Positions 54,101 to 61,870 of a stretch of DNA of 64,000 nt are shown one piece after another. How positions within the stretch are numbered: position 1 is the first letter of the stretch; every line of letters starts with the position of its first letter. The notes beneath the pieces are model-generated. The model was not told the DNA's origin. It saw nothing but the letters and a program-made list of their open reading frames with translations, and did no database searches. This DNA is from Symsagittifera roscoffensis (lineage: Eukaryota > Xenacoelomorpha > Acoela > Convolutidae). The DNA lies in the NCBI RefSeq assembly GCF_963678635.1, contig NC_087063.1, positions 79,843,574-79,907,573 of the forward strand, read 5' to 3'. The position numbers were made by a program, and so were the translations under genes.

Positions 54101-54352
54101 ATTTTCCTCGCGGCTTAAAAGTTTCTTTGCTTGCTTGAAAATCCTCAAAACACAAGAAACTTCGAGTCTGCCTTGTTTAGACAAATGTCCTCTAAGACGG
54201 CCCAAGTCTGGAAACCCCTTTTTGAACACGTCCGAAGATGAAAGAGTTTCTCGGGGTAGAGGGTTTTGAGCTGGTTGTGGTAAACTTGGATGCGAATAAT
54301 TGTACTTGGCTTTTGAACCCGTTGTAACTTCTAATTTATCATTTGTACTCAT
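35923..54352 (-). CDS. Calcineurin A catalytic subunit, paralogue 2 (seven exons)
   Basis: Exons: 54352-53875, 53192-52965, 52539-52415, 51593-51387, 48186-48061, 47723-47579 and 36191-35923. The spliced length is 1578 nt, giving 525 residues from ATG (MSTNDKLE). Motifs: GDIHGQ, GDYVDRG, RGNHE across the first junction, [15 protein letters not shown] and SAPNYCD. Exon 2 (228 nt) and the calcineurin-B-binding exon (126 nt) have exactly the sizes of their CnA-1 counterparts, but CnA-2 has an extra intron splitting the segment that is one exon (338 nt) in CnA-1. In exon 5 HPFCLPNF replaces the usual HPYWLPNF. Exon 6 has [17 protein letters not shown], very like the calmodulin-binding region. Exon 7 carries [17 protein letters not shown], matching the autoinhibitory segment, and a run of eight Ser. 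Donors after exon 1 (GTTAAA) and exon 6 (GTTTTG) are weak. The last intron (11.4 kb) holds a gypsy element. Confidence 0.9.
36389..36487. repeat. Dispersed repeat shared with 48265-48360
   Basis: GAACCGCTGCTGCACCCCTG followed by CTTAAGAA and ATGCAATT recurs with differences at 48265-48360 (GAACCGCTGTTGTGCCCCTG). Both lie in introns of CnA-2 and in the same orientation. Confidence 0.6.
36488..36572. repeat. 85-bp direct repeat flanking the gypsy element, left copy
   Basis: It starts CTTTTCTACTTCTTGAAG and ends TTTATCATCAC. The same 85 bp follow the 3' LTR at 43757-43841. It abuts the shortened 5' LTR directly. Confidence 0.9.
36573..36815 (+). repeat. 5' LTR of the gypsy element (lacks the first 15 bp)
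   Basis: It begins GCAGTAGCAGTACTCAC and ends CATATCACA. The 3' LTR starts 15 bp earlier with TGTCATACCGCTACT, a normal TG start absent here. An AATAAA is at 36760-36765. Confidence 0.9.
36815..43372 (+). CDS. Gag-Pol polyprotein of the gypsy element (single frame, 2185 residues)
   Basis: The first ATG at 36815 overlaps the last base of the LTR and the primer-binding site. Gag spans about the first 370 residues and ends in two Cys knuckles ([16 protein letters not shown] and [14 protein letters not shown], about 37763-37872). Protease follows with VDTGSPVSF (about 38172). The reverse transcriptase has FLDD (about 39112), RNase H has [11 protein letters not shown] (about 39594), and integrase has an HHCC domain (about 41165-41275) and catalytic D, D and E (in LDYAGP, RSDQFSG and GLVERT) with exactly 35 residues between the second D and E. 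A linker of about 400 residues separates RNase H from integrase, and about 500 residues follow the catalytic core, with charged low-complexity sequence and [10 protein letters not shown]. No stop or frameshift was seen. Confidence 0.95.
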   Translation: MAQPAGFAAQDNRTDMGIPVFWASANLDPPWQFKIWFEQFLMAVTVKENVNPEIILEEPKDILEEPPPRPETPRDGENEDARNARILRDKLARDRVTLENEEKRTRGPRVGHNVFYNEVQKKLVSRLFLSLGTEGKKRFLQKNPHAEISKMTFREVTDLAEVSFQKVKCVTYERYKLFTRMQESGESLESFHAALTAQAARSELGTLENEIVRDLFISKMKNMTLQDTLTFETLDPVEVLKRAIKFEHSKLTTMAFQKTNAAAAGGSSSNYTSGVRIKQEPVMAVRNFGGKNKTPNKRENNNRQNNNKNQNTKTKPCNRCGRLFEQGHLKNCPAMGKDCKNCGKPNHFAKMCRSQQVSEIAEDSEESIVECDQISEGVGSCSEFEVMLIHTHLPENERVSKYVKDRINEMRKETNGKVVRVQKIDSIRDPTLNRVKSLKAMVRIDNQIIQLTVDTGSPVSFLNWATTKEIMEKSNKVRFIPSDKLNLQTKFVDYNKQPISILGALKTNLRSAGWEVKGATFLVSERKTRCIMGLDLQGQVGIVTTQRTAPKELTRFDVLMCEQSEGWKENFFNKFKNLFERQGISKNHIASSKFKYPLCPIQEKGRRIPIHIQDKVEKEIEKLLTEGHITKLDKCTSDCFIAPIVITVKKDDSIKLAMDAKPINRQLFKNKYQMPNVDELIDGVSQIVTENKKGTLYFSVLDLKYAYSQLKLAADTARQCNFNIVGGKATGTYRFLTGFYGLADMPAEFQKAMDRTINHAKNTFCFLDDILIVSKGSETEHANLVEAVLKKLDAENLALKLSKCEFFKQEVNWLGHHLSEEGVRPKITKTEAVVNLNPPKSLKQLRSFLGSINHLAKFIPNVASLTEKLRPLLKEENQKKKLKNMKLPVKKFEWGDVHTEAFNAIKGAVANITKVHYYDANRQTRVKCDASHEGLGSTLEQQNDEGWWVPISFASRYLNAQEKKYSTNELELLAVVWAVDRYKHYLLGKPFTIATDHKALTTALDVNQSNKTYQSRLTRWVDRLLPYQFNIVHIPGRDMGIVDYLSRDPFNDPWPESELDEKFVVATINSFHEAFDCWNSRLKDSSSLNRNENVLECSRRNVRKQSSSNGCYSNQNGQNRTKLDRNERKKFPRLQKQLNTTVQQKQFTFSSNQPSKQSVSENCKIKKRPVLNKIGKTDSRIEMSENTSKTYDWWSSSPQDWRNEEREESLMDPKWNRSFSTNNELSGEEEITETVQRTRKIIRGGRKNRDSSDSETRQQQRVKWSLEPEQQRIADQRLLSFWQLIGGENNVQENRELVADTQEVRENLENDFNPTSSKPIASTERKLSEVNVIEVDLTTTEEAESEEEVCSIQPPKGLGKLRLQKQQQVETLDNLAKLFDRNLLAELTTEDTWMDRLRRVIERGDKQGFELMGPYTNPLWSQMAVQDDCILVNNRLAVPVQLRQAVLKRIHRGHPGQEAMLGAAQYLWWPHMNKDIVNLAEECRSCTRYGKNVKYLISKNSSKPLPLLTQPGQEVQLDYAGPIENQKGKKIYLLVAIDRFSKFPSVKVTKSTSGKSTVKFLRSYIDTHGVPESIRSDQFSGFKGKTLKKFCSELNIEQKFCPVGDHRGCGLVERTIQTIKRRLGVMMLDENNKSIKLCLSIIMRDLRWNKQKIIQVSPFQAHFGRLPKTEFKIVRDRFLNNSDSLDKQHLERSALTASQMKRRIDQSRENLKIVRKGQLSRDTSPLHKQQLTSDRDKERAKALKELLEANARWNYERRDAAKNDIRKLVDETGQLNPDLRKEMIYSWEKGFVEDKVENQCKSPPKTILRKDPLRKSGQALTRPLKGKIASETESTIKTSAGSIYRKSDIAQSKTVLTQDKQRSTSKSPSSEPTKKFKRVKSPELLEELESEDELQGEMEIANEMDPIERFQKSQTIVTSKDTEAGGGLNLAIKRAKPNLAGPNSSEEIITNRPEKSGKEKKGRSRQQEVTLANQTATAVNSEQKQAMSKPDSVTVDTKTQSSSTPKTKQRPKLKGIDAHTPLEDIVETFHNRNLAPSDWEKYADQLLKRGVQRVADELRENPQKGSELDTNFEPPQGFSDESSAEESGVRRSSRQTKNKEPKRFGDPIKHSIKEISENLTGRSLLNEALKEYRNQLREFKDREDRPLESKVRRLERHLFMRKFGYATLDEGVDWNPSWEIELEEN
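36816..36833 (+). promoter_or_regulatory. Primer-binding site of the gypsy element
   Basis: TGGCGCAGCCAGCAGGAT directly follows the LTR end. Its complement (ending CTGGCTGCGCCA) looks like the 3' end of a serine tRNA; the amino-acid identity is inference. Confidence 0.7.
43499..43756 (+). repeat. 3' LTR of the gypsy element (258 bp)
   Basis: It begins TGTCATACCGCTACTGCAG after the polypurine tract and ends CATATCACA. From GCAGTAGCAG on it appears identical to the 5' LTR. Confidence 0.9.
43757..43841. repeat. 85-bp direct repeat flanking the gypsy element, right copy
   Basis: It starts CTTTTCTACTTCTTGAAG and ends TTTATCATCAC, matching 36488-36572. Confidence 0.9.
43842..44990. other. CnA-2 last intron, no gene seen
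   Basis: On the minus strand at about 44041-43965, CAATCGGGTAGAGCGCTGG followed by TTACATGCGC looks like the D-arm and anticodon-arm region of a tRNA, but the B box is poor, so at most it is a decayed tRNA-derived fragment. The rest is AT-rich. Confidence 0.3.
44991..46270 (+). pseudogene. Decayed coding-like sequence of unknown origin
   Basis: The plus strand is richer in C and A than its surroundings and codes, across changing frames, for acidic and Ser/Thr/Pro-rich stretches (for example [18 protein letters not shown] near 45066 and the 78-codon frame 45257-45493). Stops interrupt all frames. The composition and the lysine/proline-rich segments resemble the non-enzymatic part of a retroelement polyprotein, but no domain is recognisable. 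It lies in CnA-2 intron 6, antisense to the gene. Confidence 0.35.
46271..47149. other. CnA-2 last intron, no gene seen
   Basis: AT-rich with short frames. A Cys-rich plus-strand frame at 46797-47015 overlaps a local repeat (AACAGAAATCTGCATTTTTT twice) and is not supported. Confidence 0.3.
47150..47528. mobile_element. hAT-like non-autonomous element (379 bp) just 3' of CnA-2 exon 6
   Basis: The ends are CAGAGGTGGATTTGGGGG and, inverted, CAGGGGCGGATCTAAGATT. The flanking 8-mers TGAATAGG and TCTATAGG agree at 6 of 8 positions, a decayed target duplication. It shares its interior (GGTCGACCAAATTTTTG, CCAAAAAGTGCC) with the 22184 and 24245 copies. Its right end lies about 50 bp from exon 6 of CnA-2. 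Confidence 0.7.
48265..48360. repeat. Dispersed repeat shared with 36389-36487
   Basis: It contains GAACCGCTGTTGTGCCCCTG then CTTAAGAA and two ATGCAATTTTTT units. It lies immediately upstream of CnA-2 exon 5 in intron 4. Confidence 0.55.
48825..49752. mobile_element. Non-autonomous DNA transposon with CGTCCGGGTTGACC ends (928 bp)
   Basis: The left end CGCCCGGGTTGATC and the right end (inverted) CGTCCGGGTTGACC are 14-bp terminal repeats. Towards both ends the motif AATGCTTATCATACAATT or its complement (GTATGATAAGCATTTT) recurs several times as subterminal repeats. No transposase frame is seen. It lies in CnA-2 intron 4. Confidence 0.65.
49753..51386. other. CnA-2 intron 4, 5' part
   Basis: No separate gene. 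It includes a 66-bp tandem duplication (next entry) and AT-rich sequence. Confidence 0.35.
50766..50897. repeat. 66-bp tandem duplication
   Basis: The unit starting TGAAGACCTTTATAAGAG and containing CATCTACTTTTAAATAAC occurs twice in direct succession (50766 and 50832), almost without differences. Confidence 0.9.
51594..52000. other. CnA-2 intron 3, no gene seen
   Basis: The 79-codon plus-strand frame at 51693-51932 has no recognisable domain. Confidence 0.3.
52001..52410. repeat. Older repeat with AAGTTAACAC/GTGTTAAGTT ends, interrupted by a MITE
   Basis: GACCAAGTTAACACAAACCC at the left and GGGTGTTAAGTTGATAT at the right are inverted. The left part (GGGAGGATGTCAACTT) and right part (GGAGGATCTTAACTTGG) match 21478-21655 in order. 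A 13-G run lies at 52384-52396. It lies in CnA-2 intron 3. Confidence 0.45.
52131..52315. mobile_element. hAT-like MITE nested in an older repeat (185 bp)
   Basis: The ends are CAGAGGCGTGCGCAG and, inverted, CAGTAGCGTGCCGGG. The flanking 8-mers ATTCAAAT and ATTTACAT agree at 6 of 8 positions. The interior is G-rich on the plus strand with GGGGAGGG motifs and is non-coding. Confidence 0.6.
53193..53874. repeat. CnA-2 intron 1 with 33-bp and 36-bp tandem repeats
   Basis: At 53288-53386 a 33-bp unit (TTGGAAAAAGAATTTCGACC...) repeats three times; at 53706-53777 a 36-bp unit (TATAGTGAAGAATGACGATA...) repeats twice. A run of 14 G lies at 53670-53683. The frames across them are not genes. Confidence 0.8.
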
Positions 54353-55052
54353 GGTAACTATACTGTACTTTGCATTGTGAATTTTTTTATTTTTTCACGC
54401 TTTGAAACAAAAAAAATAGATAAAAGCTTTCACGAGATAAAAATCATTGTAATGATGTGAACACTTTTCTTCATATGGAGGATTTAGGCTTACTCTGAAA
54501 ATGATCTAAATTCAAGGCAGAGCTCAGTGAATTGTAAAAAATGCTTCAAGCTTCATTCAGTTTTTTTTGGTCTTGCAGTGTTTTCTGAGAAAGCATTTTT
54601 TCCCCACAAAAAAGCATGAAAATGGGTAAAAATTCAAAAGCTGCCATAGTTTTTTTTGGACGAGTCTCTATAACTTAATTTGAATTGGTGTCCGATTTTG
54701 GATGTTTTTCAGTTTTTTAGTCATGTTGAAAAAGTATAGTGTGCTGTCGTGATATTTACATTTCCAATTATATTAGAAAAAATTTGAAGTTTATTTTCGA
54801 GTTAATCATGTATGCTTAGCCGCTTAAAATACATCTGTTTTTAAAATCTTTTAATTTTAAGCAAAAAATGTTCAAAAATTCTGTGAAATGATTTATTGCA
54901 ACTAACACCATCAAACAAATTGACTGCAACTGGTCTGATAACTTGCCTAAATCAGGAACAGCCAACTCTGGCATTTATGGTTTCGCTTTTTGCTACAGCC
55001 GAGGCTGTTATACCGACCGGGTTTATCTCCAATAGAAAACCAGCACTCCCGG
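54353..55052. other. Region upstream of the CnA-2 start codon
   Basis: AT-rich sequence between the CnA-2 start codon and the BEL element; it should include the CnA-2 promoter, but I can point to no clear motif. Confidence 0.3.
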
Positions 55053-55352
55053 TGTAACGGTCAACATTGAGTTATATGTGTTATTTCTGTTTTTGCCGTT
55101 ACCCCTTTCCCGTGTTGTTCACGTTTCCCTCCTTTTCTACCGTTTTTTCATGTTTTGTTCATTCCTGCGTCTACAAGCCTAAAGTTTGGTAAGTTTCCTT
55201 TGTGTGTTTTCATTCTCTGTAACTTCCACTGCCGTTTTACTTTGATTTCTTTTTTTGATGATAATAATACTTATAGTTTGTATTTATGTTTAGATCCATC
55301 TAGTACATACATTCACGCTGTTATCGTGATTTCGTTTTCATGGTACATCACA
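55053..55352 (+). repeat. 5' LTR of the BEL/Pao element
   Basis: It starts TGTAACGGTCAACATTGAG and ends GGTACATCACA; directly preceded by CCCGG. Confidence 0.93.
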
Positions 55353-55398
55353 GTGAATTTATTCGAAGGATCATCAAAGTATAAAGTCCAATTCTGTG

Positions 55399-56415
55399 AT
55401 GTCAAACAGCAATCAACTCAATGAGAACACTCGAGATGGCTTGGATGGGGAGCTGCCGAAGACACGTCCCATTCGACATCGTCTTGCACCAACGTCACAG
55501 CTCCGCATGCAGTTTGAGGGTTTATGCGACGAGTTGGAGGAACTGTTACGCCATCCGACATCAAACAGCGATTCTTCGGTCATGCAAGTACTGCAAAACA
55601 TAGATTCAGTTCATGCCAGTTTCTTTGCCACGTATATTGATTTGAAACGAAGTTTGAGCCATCGAGGAGCTATTAATGAACAACGCGAGTACGCTGACGT
55701 TATATCTGACATGGATGAGAAGGTAAATTTGTTTGTAAAGAAGCTACGCGTTCAATCCGAAGTATGTACAAGTTTGTCCTCAAAGTCTAAAACGAAGAAA
55801 AGTGAAATGTCTAAGACCAACACGTCATCATACGGAATGCCTGAATCGAGCATGTGTTCAAAGCAACCAACTGTTGAAAACTACAATAACGAAGCAGCGC
55901 AGTACGCATACCAACCTTTGCGCGAAATTTTAGACACACAGAGCGTTCATTTTTTTAGTCATTATGATGCTGCAAATGTCACCTGCGAGGCTCAGTGCGT
56001 CAACGAACGTCACGACCAACTCGATACGTTCCACGGTTTGGCAGTCAGCAACATTGCCGACGTAAAGCCCCTACGGGAGCAACCAAACACACCGATTAGC
56101 ATCTTGTCTCCAATGGAAAACATAAATCGGTTCTTCAACAGTATGCCACCACAGCCGCCGCCGAATCAAATCTCTGTTCATAACGCTCGCCACAACGACG
56201 ATTGCCGGCCTGCAGCTCATCAAACATGCCAATGGCAGCCAGATTTCCAGTCACGCACACAGGATGCTGTGATACCGAAGCAAAACAATCAACAATTGAA
56301 TCCTCAAGCACCAGTCTACAAATCGGTTTCGTCGCCACATGATGTTGTCCCACGCCTGCTGATGAAAAAAAAGCATTTACAGCCCCAAATCAACCATTCA
56401 ACGGCAATGCTTTAG
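55399..56415 (+). pseudogene. BEL/Pao Gag, N-terminal part
   Basis: ATG at 55399 starts SNSNQLNENTRDG. The frame covers a helical Gag-like region (LCDELEELLRHPTSNSD, YIDLKRSL) and a Gln/Pro-rich stretch, then reaches a stop at 56415. A run of eight A at 56365-56372 marks the point where the next Gag frame takes over: downstream of it the other frame reads AFTAPNQPFNGNALEYKHWE without interruption. A one-base slip or indel in this run explains the split. Confidence 0.75.
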
Positions 56416-57353
56416 AATATAAACACTGGGAGATGAAGATGAGGCGTTTTATTGACACATTTGAGCTGTCACCGGTCGAAACTTTAGATCTCCTGCAACT
56501 CCATACTAGAGACTCGGCGCTTACTACAGTCAGCAGATTCAAGATAGCAGCCGGTTTTGACCCCGAGCAAGCAGTGGAGAAGCTATGGAAAGAACTCTCG
56601 TGCACGTTTGGAAGTTCAGCTCGGATTGCGAAGGCCCTTCAGGATAAGTTACACGGCTTGCCTGCAATCGGGACAGACATGACAAAATTTTCTGACTTTC
56701 ACAATGAATGCGAAATTGTTCTTCTTCACATGGATCATGTCAGCGATCTCGCCGTATTGAACTACACTCAAGGACTTGCACCACTCTTCCATAAGCTACC
56801 ACAATTTATCCGGAACAAGTGGCAGTCAGTTGTATACAGATACAGTACCCACGAACACGACAAACACCCACCCTTCGCCGAATTCTGCAAGTTCTTGGCT
56901 GAGCAAGTACAGACGTTCTCAAACACACTCTCTTTGTATCAGAACCACGCAGACAACATGAAGACTACGAAGGACAAGAGGATTTTCAAGTCAGATGTAC
57001 CCACATCTTTCAACCAAGCCGCACCCTCAAACCAAACTACATGTCCTCTACACAAGATTCGAAGCAACCACACTCTGACAAATTGTAGAGAGTTCCAGAA
57101 GCTGAACGTTGGCAGTCGGCTTGACATTATCAAGGAGAATAAACTCTGTTTTCGGTGTTTTGGGAAGCACCATGCTAAGGACTGTAATTCAACCGAATCT
57201 TGTCGGGAATGTAAATCCGAACGACATCACTATCTCCTACACTCCAACAGAGGGACACCTGACGCTACAGCCTGCACAGGCAACTATCGGAATGCTGGCG
57301 CAACTTCAGATAGCCCACCAGATTCTGCGGTACCTTCACTTGCAGCAGCATGA
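56373..57353 (+). pseudogene. BEL/Pao Gag, C-terminal part with zinc knuckles
   Basis: The frame continues Gag (RFIDTFELSPVETLDLLQLH) and ends with a Cys/His region typical of BEL Gag: CPLHKIRSNHTLTNC, then CFRCFGKHHAKDC and CRECKSERHHYLLH (about 57040-57250). It stops at 57353, where the protease should follow. Confidence 0.75.
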
Positions 57354-58043
57354 ACCAAACTGTGTGGCAGGAGCCAGCCACCTCGTCTTTGCAGCAAGAT
57401 TGCTGTGGTCACCATCTCAGCGCTCAACAGTAAGAAGAAAAGCATTCGAGGATTGGCAATAATTGACGATTAGTCTAATTCAACACTCGCAGCACCCGAA
57501 GTCTTTCAGCAACTTGGCCTGGATACGATTAACGTCGACTACATACAGACGACACTCACAGCAGCTTAGACACACCATACTGGGAGACTAACCAAGAAGC
57601 TACTTGTCAAAGGCACTTCCAATTACACGTTCGAATTGAACAACATCACCGAATGCAATAAGCTACCGGACGCATCAAAGGAACAAGGTACACAGCAAGA
57701 CAGCGCGGATTGGCAGCACCTGAAGTCGATTCGACAATTTCTACCACAAGAACAAGACCGAAAGCTCAAAACACTCCTTTTAATTGGCAGAGACGCATCT
57801 GAAGTGATCAAAGTACACGAAGTAAAGAACAGCGCGTTTTATGAGCCGTATGCTCATCGGATAGGACTTGGCTGGACACTTCTTGGCCCCATCTGTCGTG
57901 ACAACAACCCAGCTAACAAAATCACAGTTTATAAACTCCTCCGAGAATACAGTTGCCTCCGCATCATACTGAAGCACACTGTTCACCCAGTCAGCATAAA
58001 CAACAGCAAACAGGATGCCCTCGCGTCTGACCCATACCACTAA
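57354..58043 (+). pseudogene. BEL/Pao protease region and linker, broken
   Basis: In one frame SKIAVVTISALNSKKK and GLAIIDD are followed by a TAG, then SN; the family has a DDQSN-type active site, so the Gln codon has probably become a stop (near 57471). PEVFQQLGLD follows in the same frame, then another stop. The frame 57636-58043 continues towards the reverse transcriptase. Confidence 0.6.
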
Positions 58044-58085
58044 ACTACAGATCAAGAAGATGAATCTGCATCGCAAAACGACAAA

Positions 58086-60263
58086 TTGTTTCTGGAAAAA
58101 ATGAAGCAAGAGATCCACATCAGCAATACTGGATTCTTGAAATGTTCATTGCCGTTCAAGTCCCAAAGTAAACCACAGCTTCCCGACAACAAACATGAAG
58201 TTCTCAACAGAACAACAAGGACACTGAGCAATCTCAAGAACAAACCGCAAAAGCTGCAAGATTCACAGAAATTCATGCAAAAGTTCATTGACAAGCAACA
58301 CGCCGAGCCAGTACCACGTGAAGAATTGGACTTCAATCCAAAATGGTATATACCTGTATTTCCAGTTTATCATCCACGGAAAAAGAAACTCCGACTTGTG
58401 TTCGATGCATCAGCTAACTTTCAACAAACGAGTCTTAATGATCACCTCCTACAAGGTCCCGATCAAAACAGCAGCTTGTACGGTGTGCTTTGCCGTTTTC
58501 GGGAGAATCAAGTGGAAGTTACGGGAGATATTGAGAGTATGTTTCATTGTTTCTACGTTAATCCTGAAGATCGGAATTTCTTACGCTTCTTCTGGTGGGA
58601 AGACAACAATCCTGTAATTGACATCATTGAGTACCGTATGCGGGTTCACTTATTCGGCAATCGTTCTTCCCCTGGAGTGGCGATACATTGCTTACACTTT
58701 GTAGCAGATATTGCCGAAGACGAAGACGTGATGAATTTCATCAAAAGGAACTTTTACGTTGACGACGGGCTCGGTAGTTTTGATACAGTTGATGATGCTA
58801 TACATATTATTGCATCAACGCGACGTGCCTTGTCTAATTACAACATTCGGCTGCATAAACTGATGTCCAGCCACGCTGAAGTCCTGCAAGCATTCGCGCC
58901 AACTGAAGTTGCGCAAGAGTTACAAATGAACACGCTTTCCGACACCAATGTCCCACGGGTTCTTGGTGTATTGTGGGACGTTCATTCTGACTGTTTTCGC
59001 ATCAGATACACACCACTGGATATAAAGCTGACAAAAAGAGGCCTATTTTCCCTGATCAACTCGATTTACGACCCACTTGGATTCGTTGCACCAGTGTTGC
59101 TGCGCGGAAGACAAGTTCCCCGGCAAGCTACTTCAAAGCAATACATCGAGCGTATCAAACATGCACCGATGGATCCAGCCACCCTTATATCTTGGGACGA
59201 CATGCTGCCCCCGAAAATGCAAACTGAGATTTCTGCTTGGCTCAAGCATTTGCCAGAAGTCAACAAAATATCTATTCCTAGACTCATTATCTACCCACAA
59301 TGCCTAGAGTTCCAGTTACATATTTTCAGTGATGCATCAGATATTGCCGTTGGGAACGTTTTCTACATGACTTCGAATGAAAACGAAAATATCAACGTAC
59401 GATTAATTCAGGGCGAAACACGTCTTCATCCTCTTCACGCAAACACAATTCCTCGACTGGAATTATGCGCAGCAGTTGCAGCTGTCACAAAGTATCAAAA
59501 ATTCGCGAGCGAATCTACTCGAGCACCCACACAAGTCGTTTGCTACACCGATTTGATGATTGTTCTCGGTTACATCAACAATGCTACACGGAAATTCTTA
59601 AAGTACGTTACCAACCGTGTCACGTATATTCTCAGCCACACGGATGCACAACAGTGGAGATACGTCAACACAAAAGACAATCCGGCAGATATTGCCACAA
59701 GAGGAGCTACACCGAAGACACTCAACAACTCAATTTGGTTCACGGGACCAGCAGTTCTCTCTCAGTGCAGTTTGAATATTCTACACACAGTTACAGATGC
59801 AGACACCCTCTTGCCGGAAGAAACAAAAATTCAAACGTTGAAAATTACCAAGATGCAGTCTGGTATTCTTGACAGATTCGCTAAATTCTCCACCTGGCGA
59901 TCACTTGTTCGCGCAATATCCATGTTACGGTCGTTCCTACAATACAGACAACCCCAATGTTCAGACATACCTCTTGTGTTACTGTATTCCCAAGCAGAAA
60001 CCCATATTATTCAAGTCACTCAGCAGGAGCAGTTGATTGAAACAACTCGAGCTATTGAGAACAAGATAGCATTGCCCAAGGACACAGCACAGCTTAATCC
60101 GTTTCTTGACAGCAACGGCATCCTACGCGTTGGAGGACGACTGCAACATTCACAACTTCCACATCCAGAAAAACATCCTGTTATAATACCGAAAAGTCTC
60201 ATATCACATCACTCATCATTGATGAAGCACACAAGTCTGTTTATCATCAAGGTCGTCATATAA
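58086..60263 (+). pseudogene. BEL/Pao reverse transcriptase and RNase H
   Basis: This is the longest remaining frame of the element (725 codons, no interruption). It shows VFDASANF, GDIESMFHCF with the first catalytic Asp, FYVDDGLGSFDTV with the YVDD catalytic pair, NSIYDPLGFVAPVLL typical of BEL/Pao, and RNase H with FSDASD and a downstream NPADIATRG. It ends near the start of integrase at a frame break (60263). Confidence 0.85.
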
Positions 60264-61312
60264 ACTTCAGCAGAATCATCCAGAATGGATACTACATCAT
60301 TGGCGTTCGAGCGGCATTAAAGTAGCATTTGTCAAATTGCACCACTTGCAGACGAATGCGAGGACAAGCTACGTACCCTGTGATGGCCACTCTACCTGAA
60401 ACCAGATTATCTGAAGTACCTCCCTTCACCGATATCGGCCTCGATGTGTTTGGACCATGGCACGTCACAAACAGAAAGACGCGCGGAAATTCGGCATCCA
60501 CAAAATGGTGGGCAATTGTTTTTACTTGCCTTGCAAGTCGCGCCGTACATTTCGAAGTGCTGCCAGATATGACAACAGACTCATTCATTAATGGATTACG
60601 ACGATTTCAATCAATTCGAGGAGCAACAAGATCAATAACGTGCGACAACGGAAGCAATTTTGTAGGAGCAAAGAACGAATTCGAGAAGATAGAGAAGAAG
60701 AAGGTCGAATTATTTTTGGCGATTCAAAAGTGCAAATGGAATTTTATCCCGGTTGAGTCTTCTTATTTCGGCGGTGTCTATGAGATGAAAAATTGGAAGC
60801 GCCCGACGCATTATCGAAGGAACGTTAACTGACCTTGGACCAAGACAATTTTGTACCGACACATTATCCACATTTCTAGCTGAAGCAGCAGCAATCATCA
60901 ATGCAACACCACTAACGTCAATTTCAAACCTGTCACACAACCCACAACCCTGGACACCAGCTATGTTGCTTACCCAGAAATCGCAACCACATCCTCCAAT
61001 ACCAGACAATTTCGAAGCCCCAGATGTTTATTCTCGTCGAAGATGGCGACAAACGGAGTTTCTCGCGGATCAGTTTTGGAAACGCTGGCGAACCGAATAT
61101 CTTCAAAGTTTACAGAAACGCCAGAAGGGGTTGAAGTCAGGTTGCGACTTGAAGTGCCTAGATGCGAGTGGAAAGTTGCTCGTGTCCAACAGCTGATACC
61201 GAGTCATGATGAAGTATCTCGTAAAGCTCACGTCACATCGCTATACAAGACATCCATTCGCGCAACTTGCGACCTATTTCTAATGTTTCGACCATCCGTC
61301 AACGTGGGGGAA
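60264..61312 (+). pseudogene. BEL/Pao integrase, broken into several frames
   Basis: The zinc-binding end is CTTCRRMRGQ (about 60341). The catalytic core has TDIGLDVFGPW and ITCDNGSNFVGA with the two Asp, and YFGGVYE with the Glu about 45 residues after the second. The frame shifts after VYE (about 60785), and two more short frames (60963-61196 and 61043-61330) carry the C-terminal part. The gene cannot make a full integrase. Confidence 0.75.
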
Positions 61313-61612
61313 TGTAATGGTCAACATTGAGATACATGTGTTATTTCTGTTTTTGCCGTTACCCCTTTCACGTGTTGTTCACGTTTCACTCCTTTTCTAC
61401 CATTTTTTCATGTTTTGTTCATTCCTGCGTGTACAAGCCTAAAGTTTGGTAAGTTTCCTTTGTGTGTTTTCATTCTCTGTAACTTCCACTGCCGTTTTAC
61501 TTTGATTTCTTCAGTTGATGATAATTGTATTTATAGTTTGTATTTATGTTTAGATCTATCTAGTACATAAATTCACGTTGTTATCGTGAATTCGTTTTCA
61601 TGGTACATCACA
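61313..61612 (+). repeat. 3' LTR of the BEL/Pao element
   Basis: It starts TGTAATGGTCAACATTGAG and ends GGTACATCACA, followed by CCCGG. It differs from the 5' LTR at several positions, including two CTG/GTG-type single-base changes near the middle. Confidence 0.93.
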
Positions 61613-61639
61613 CCCGGGCTGAGGTGCTCGACTCATGAT

Positions 61640-61870
61640 TAGACCGAATTAGTCGAAAGACATCCGGTTTCAAGTTTTTCAGTCGAATGAAGTCCGATTT
61701 CGACTTTTTGAGTCGAACGATGTCCGTTTTCGACTTTGTTCGACTTTACCGGACATAACTCGACTTTATTCGACTTTGCTCGGCTTTGTTCGACTATACT
61801 GAACATTTTTCGACTTCGTTTGACTCTACCGGACATTGTTCGACTTTGTTCAACTTAATCGGAAATTTTT
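61640..61870. repeat. Minisatellite of TCGACTTTGTTCGAC units
   Basis: TTCGACTTT recurs about ten times, with ACCGGACAT spacers. A similar TCGACT-rich stretch is seen at 30590-30660. Confidence 0.75.

Larger units (their letters stand above)
55053..61612 (+). mobile_element. BEL/Pao LTR retrotransposon, complete ends but inactivated
   Basis: Two 300-bp LTRs (55053-55352 and 61313-61612) begin TGTAA and end CATCACA. They are bordered by a perfect 5-bp target duplication CCCGG (55048-55052 and 61613-61617). The purine-rich GTGGGGGAA precedes the 3' LTR. The Pol frame has the BEL-type YDPLGFVAPV segment. Several frame breaks and stops, and differences between the LTRs (GAGTTATATG and GAGATACATG), show that it is older than the gypsy element. 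Confidence 0.93.

Noticed and set aside
47547-54352. CnA-2 as a calcineurin that has lost its autoinhibitory domain altogether
   Set aside because: The exon at 36191-35923 continues exon 6 in phase and carries [17 protein letters not shown]. Loss is therefore not needed, only possible through read-through.
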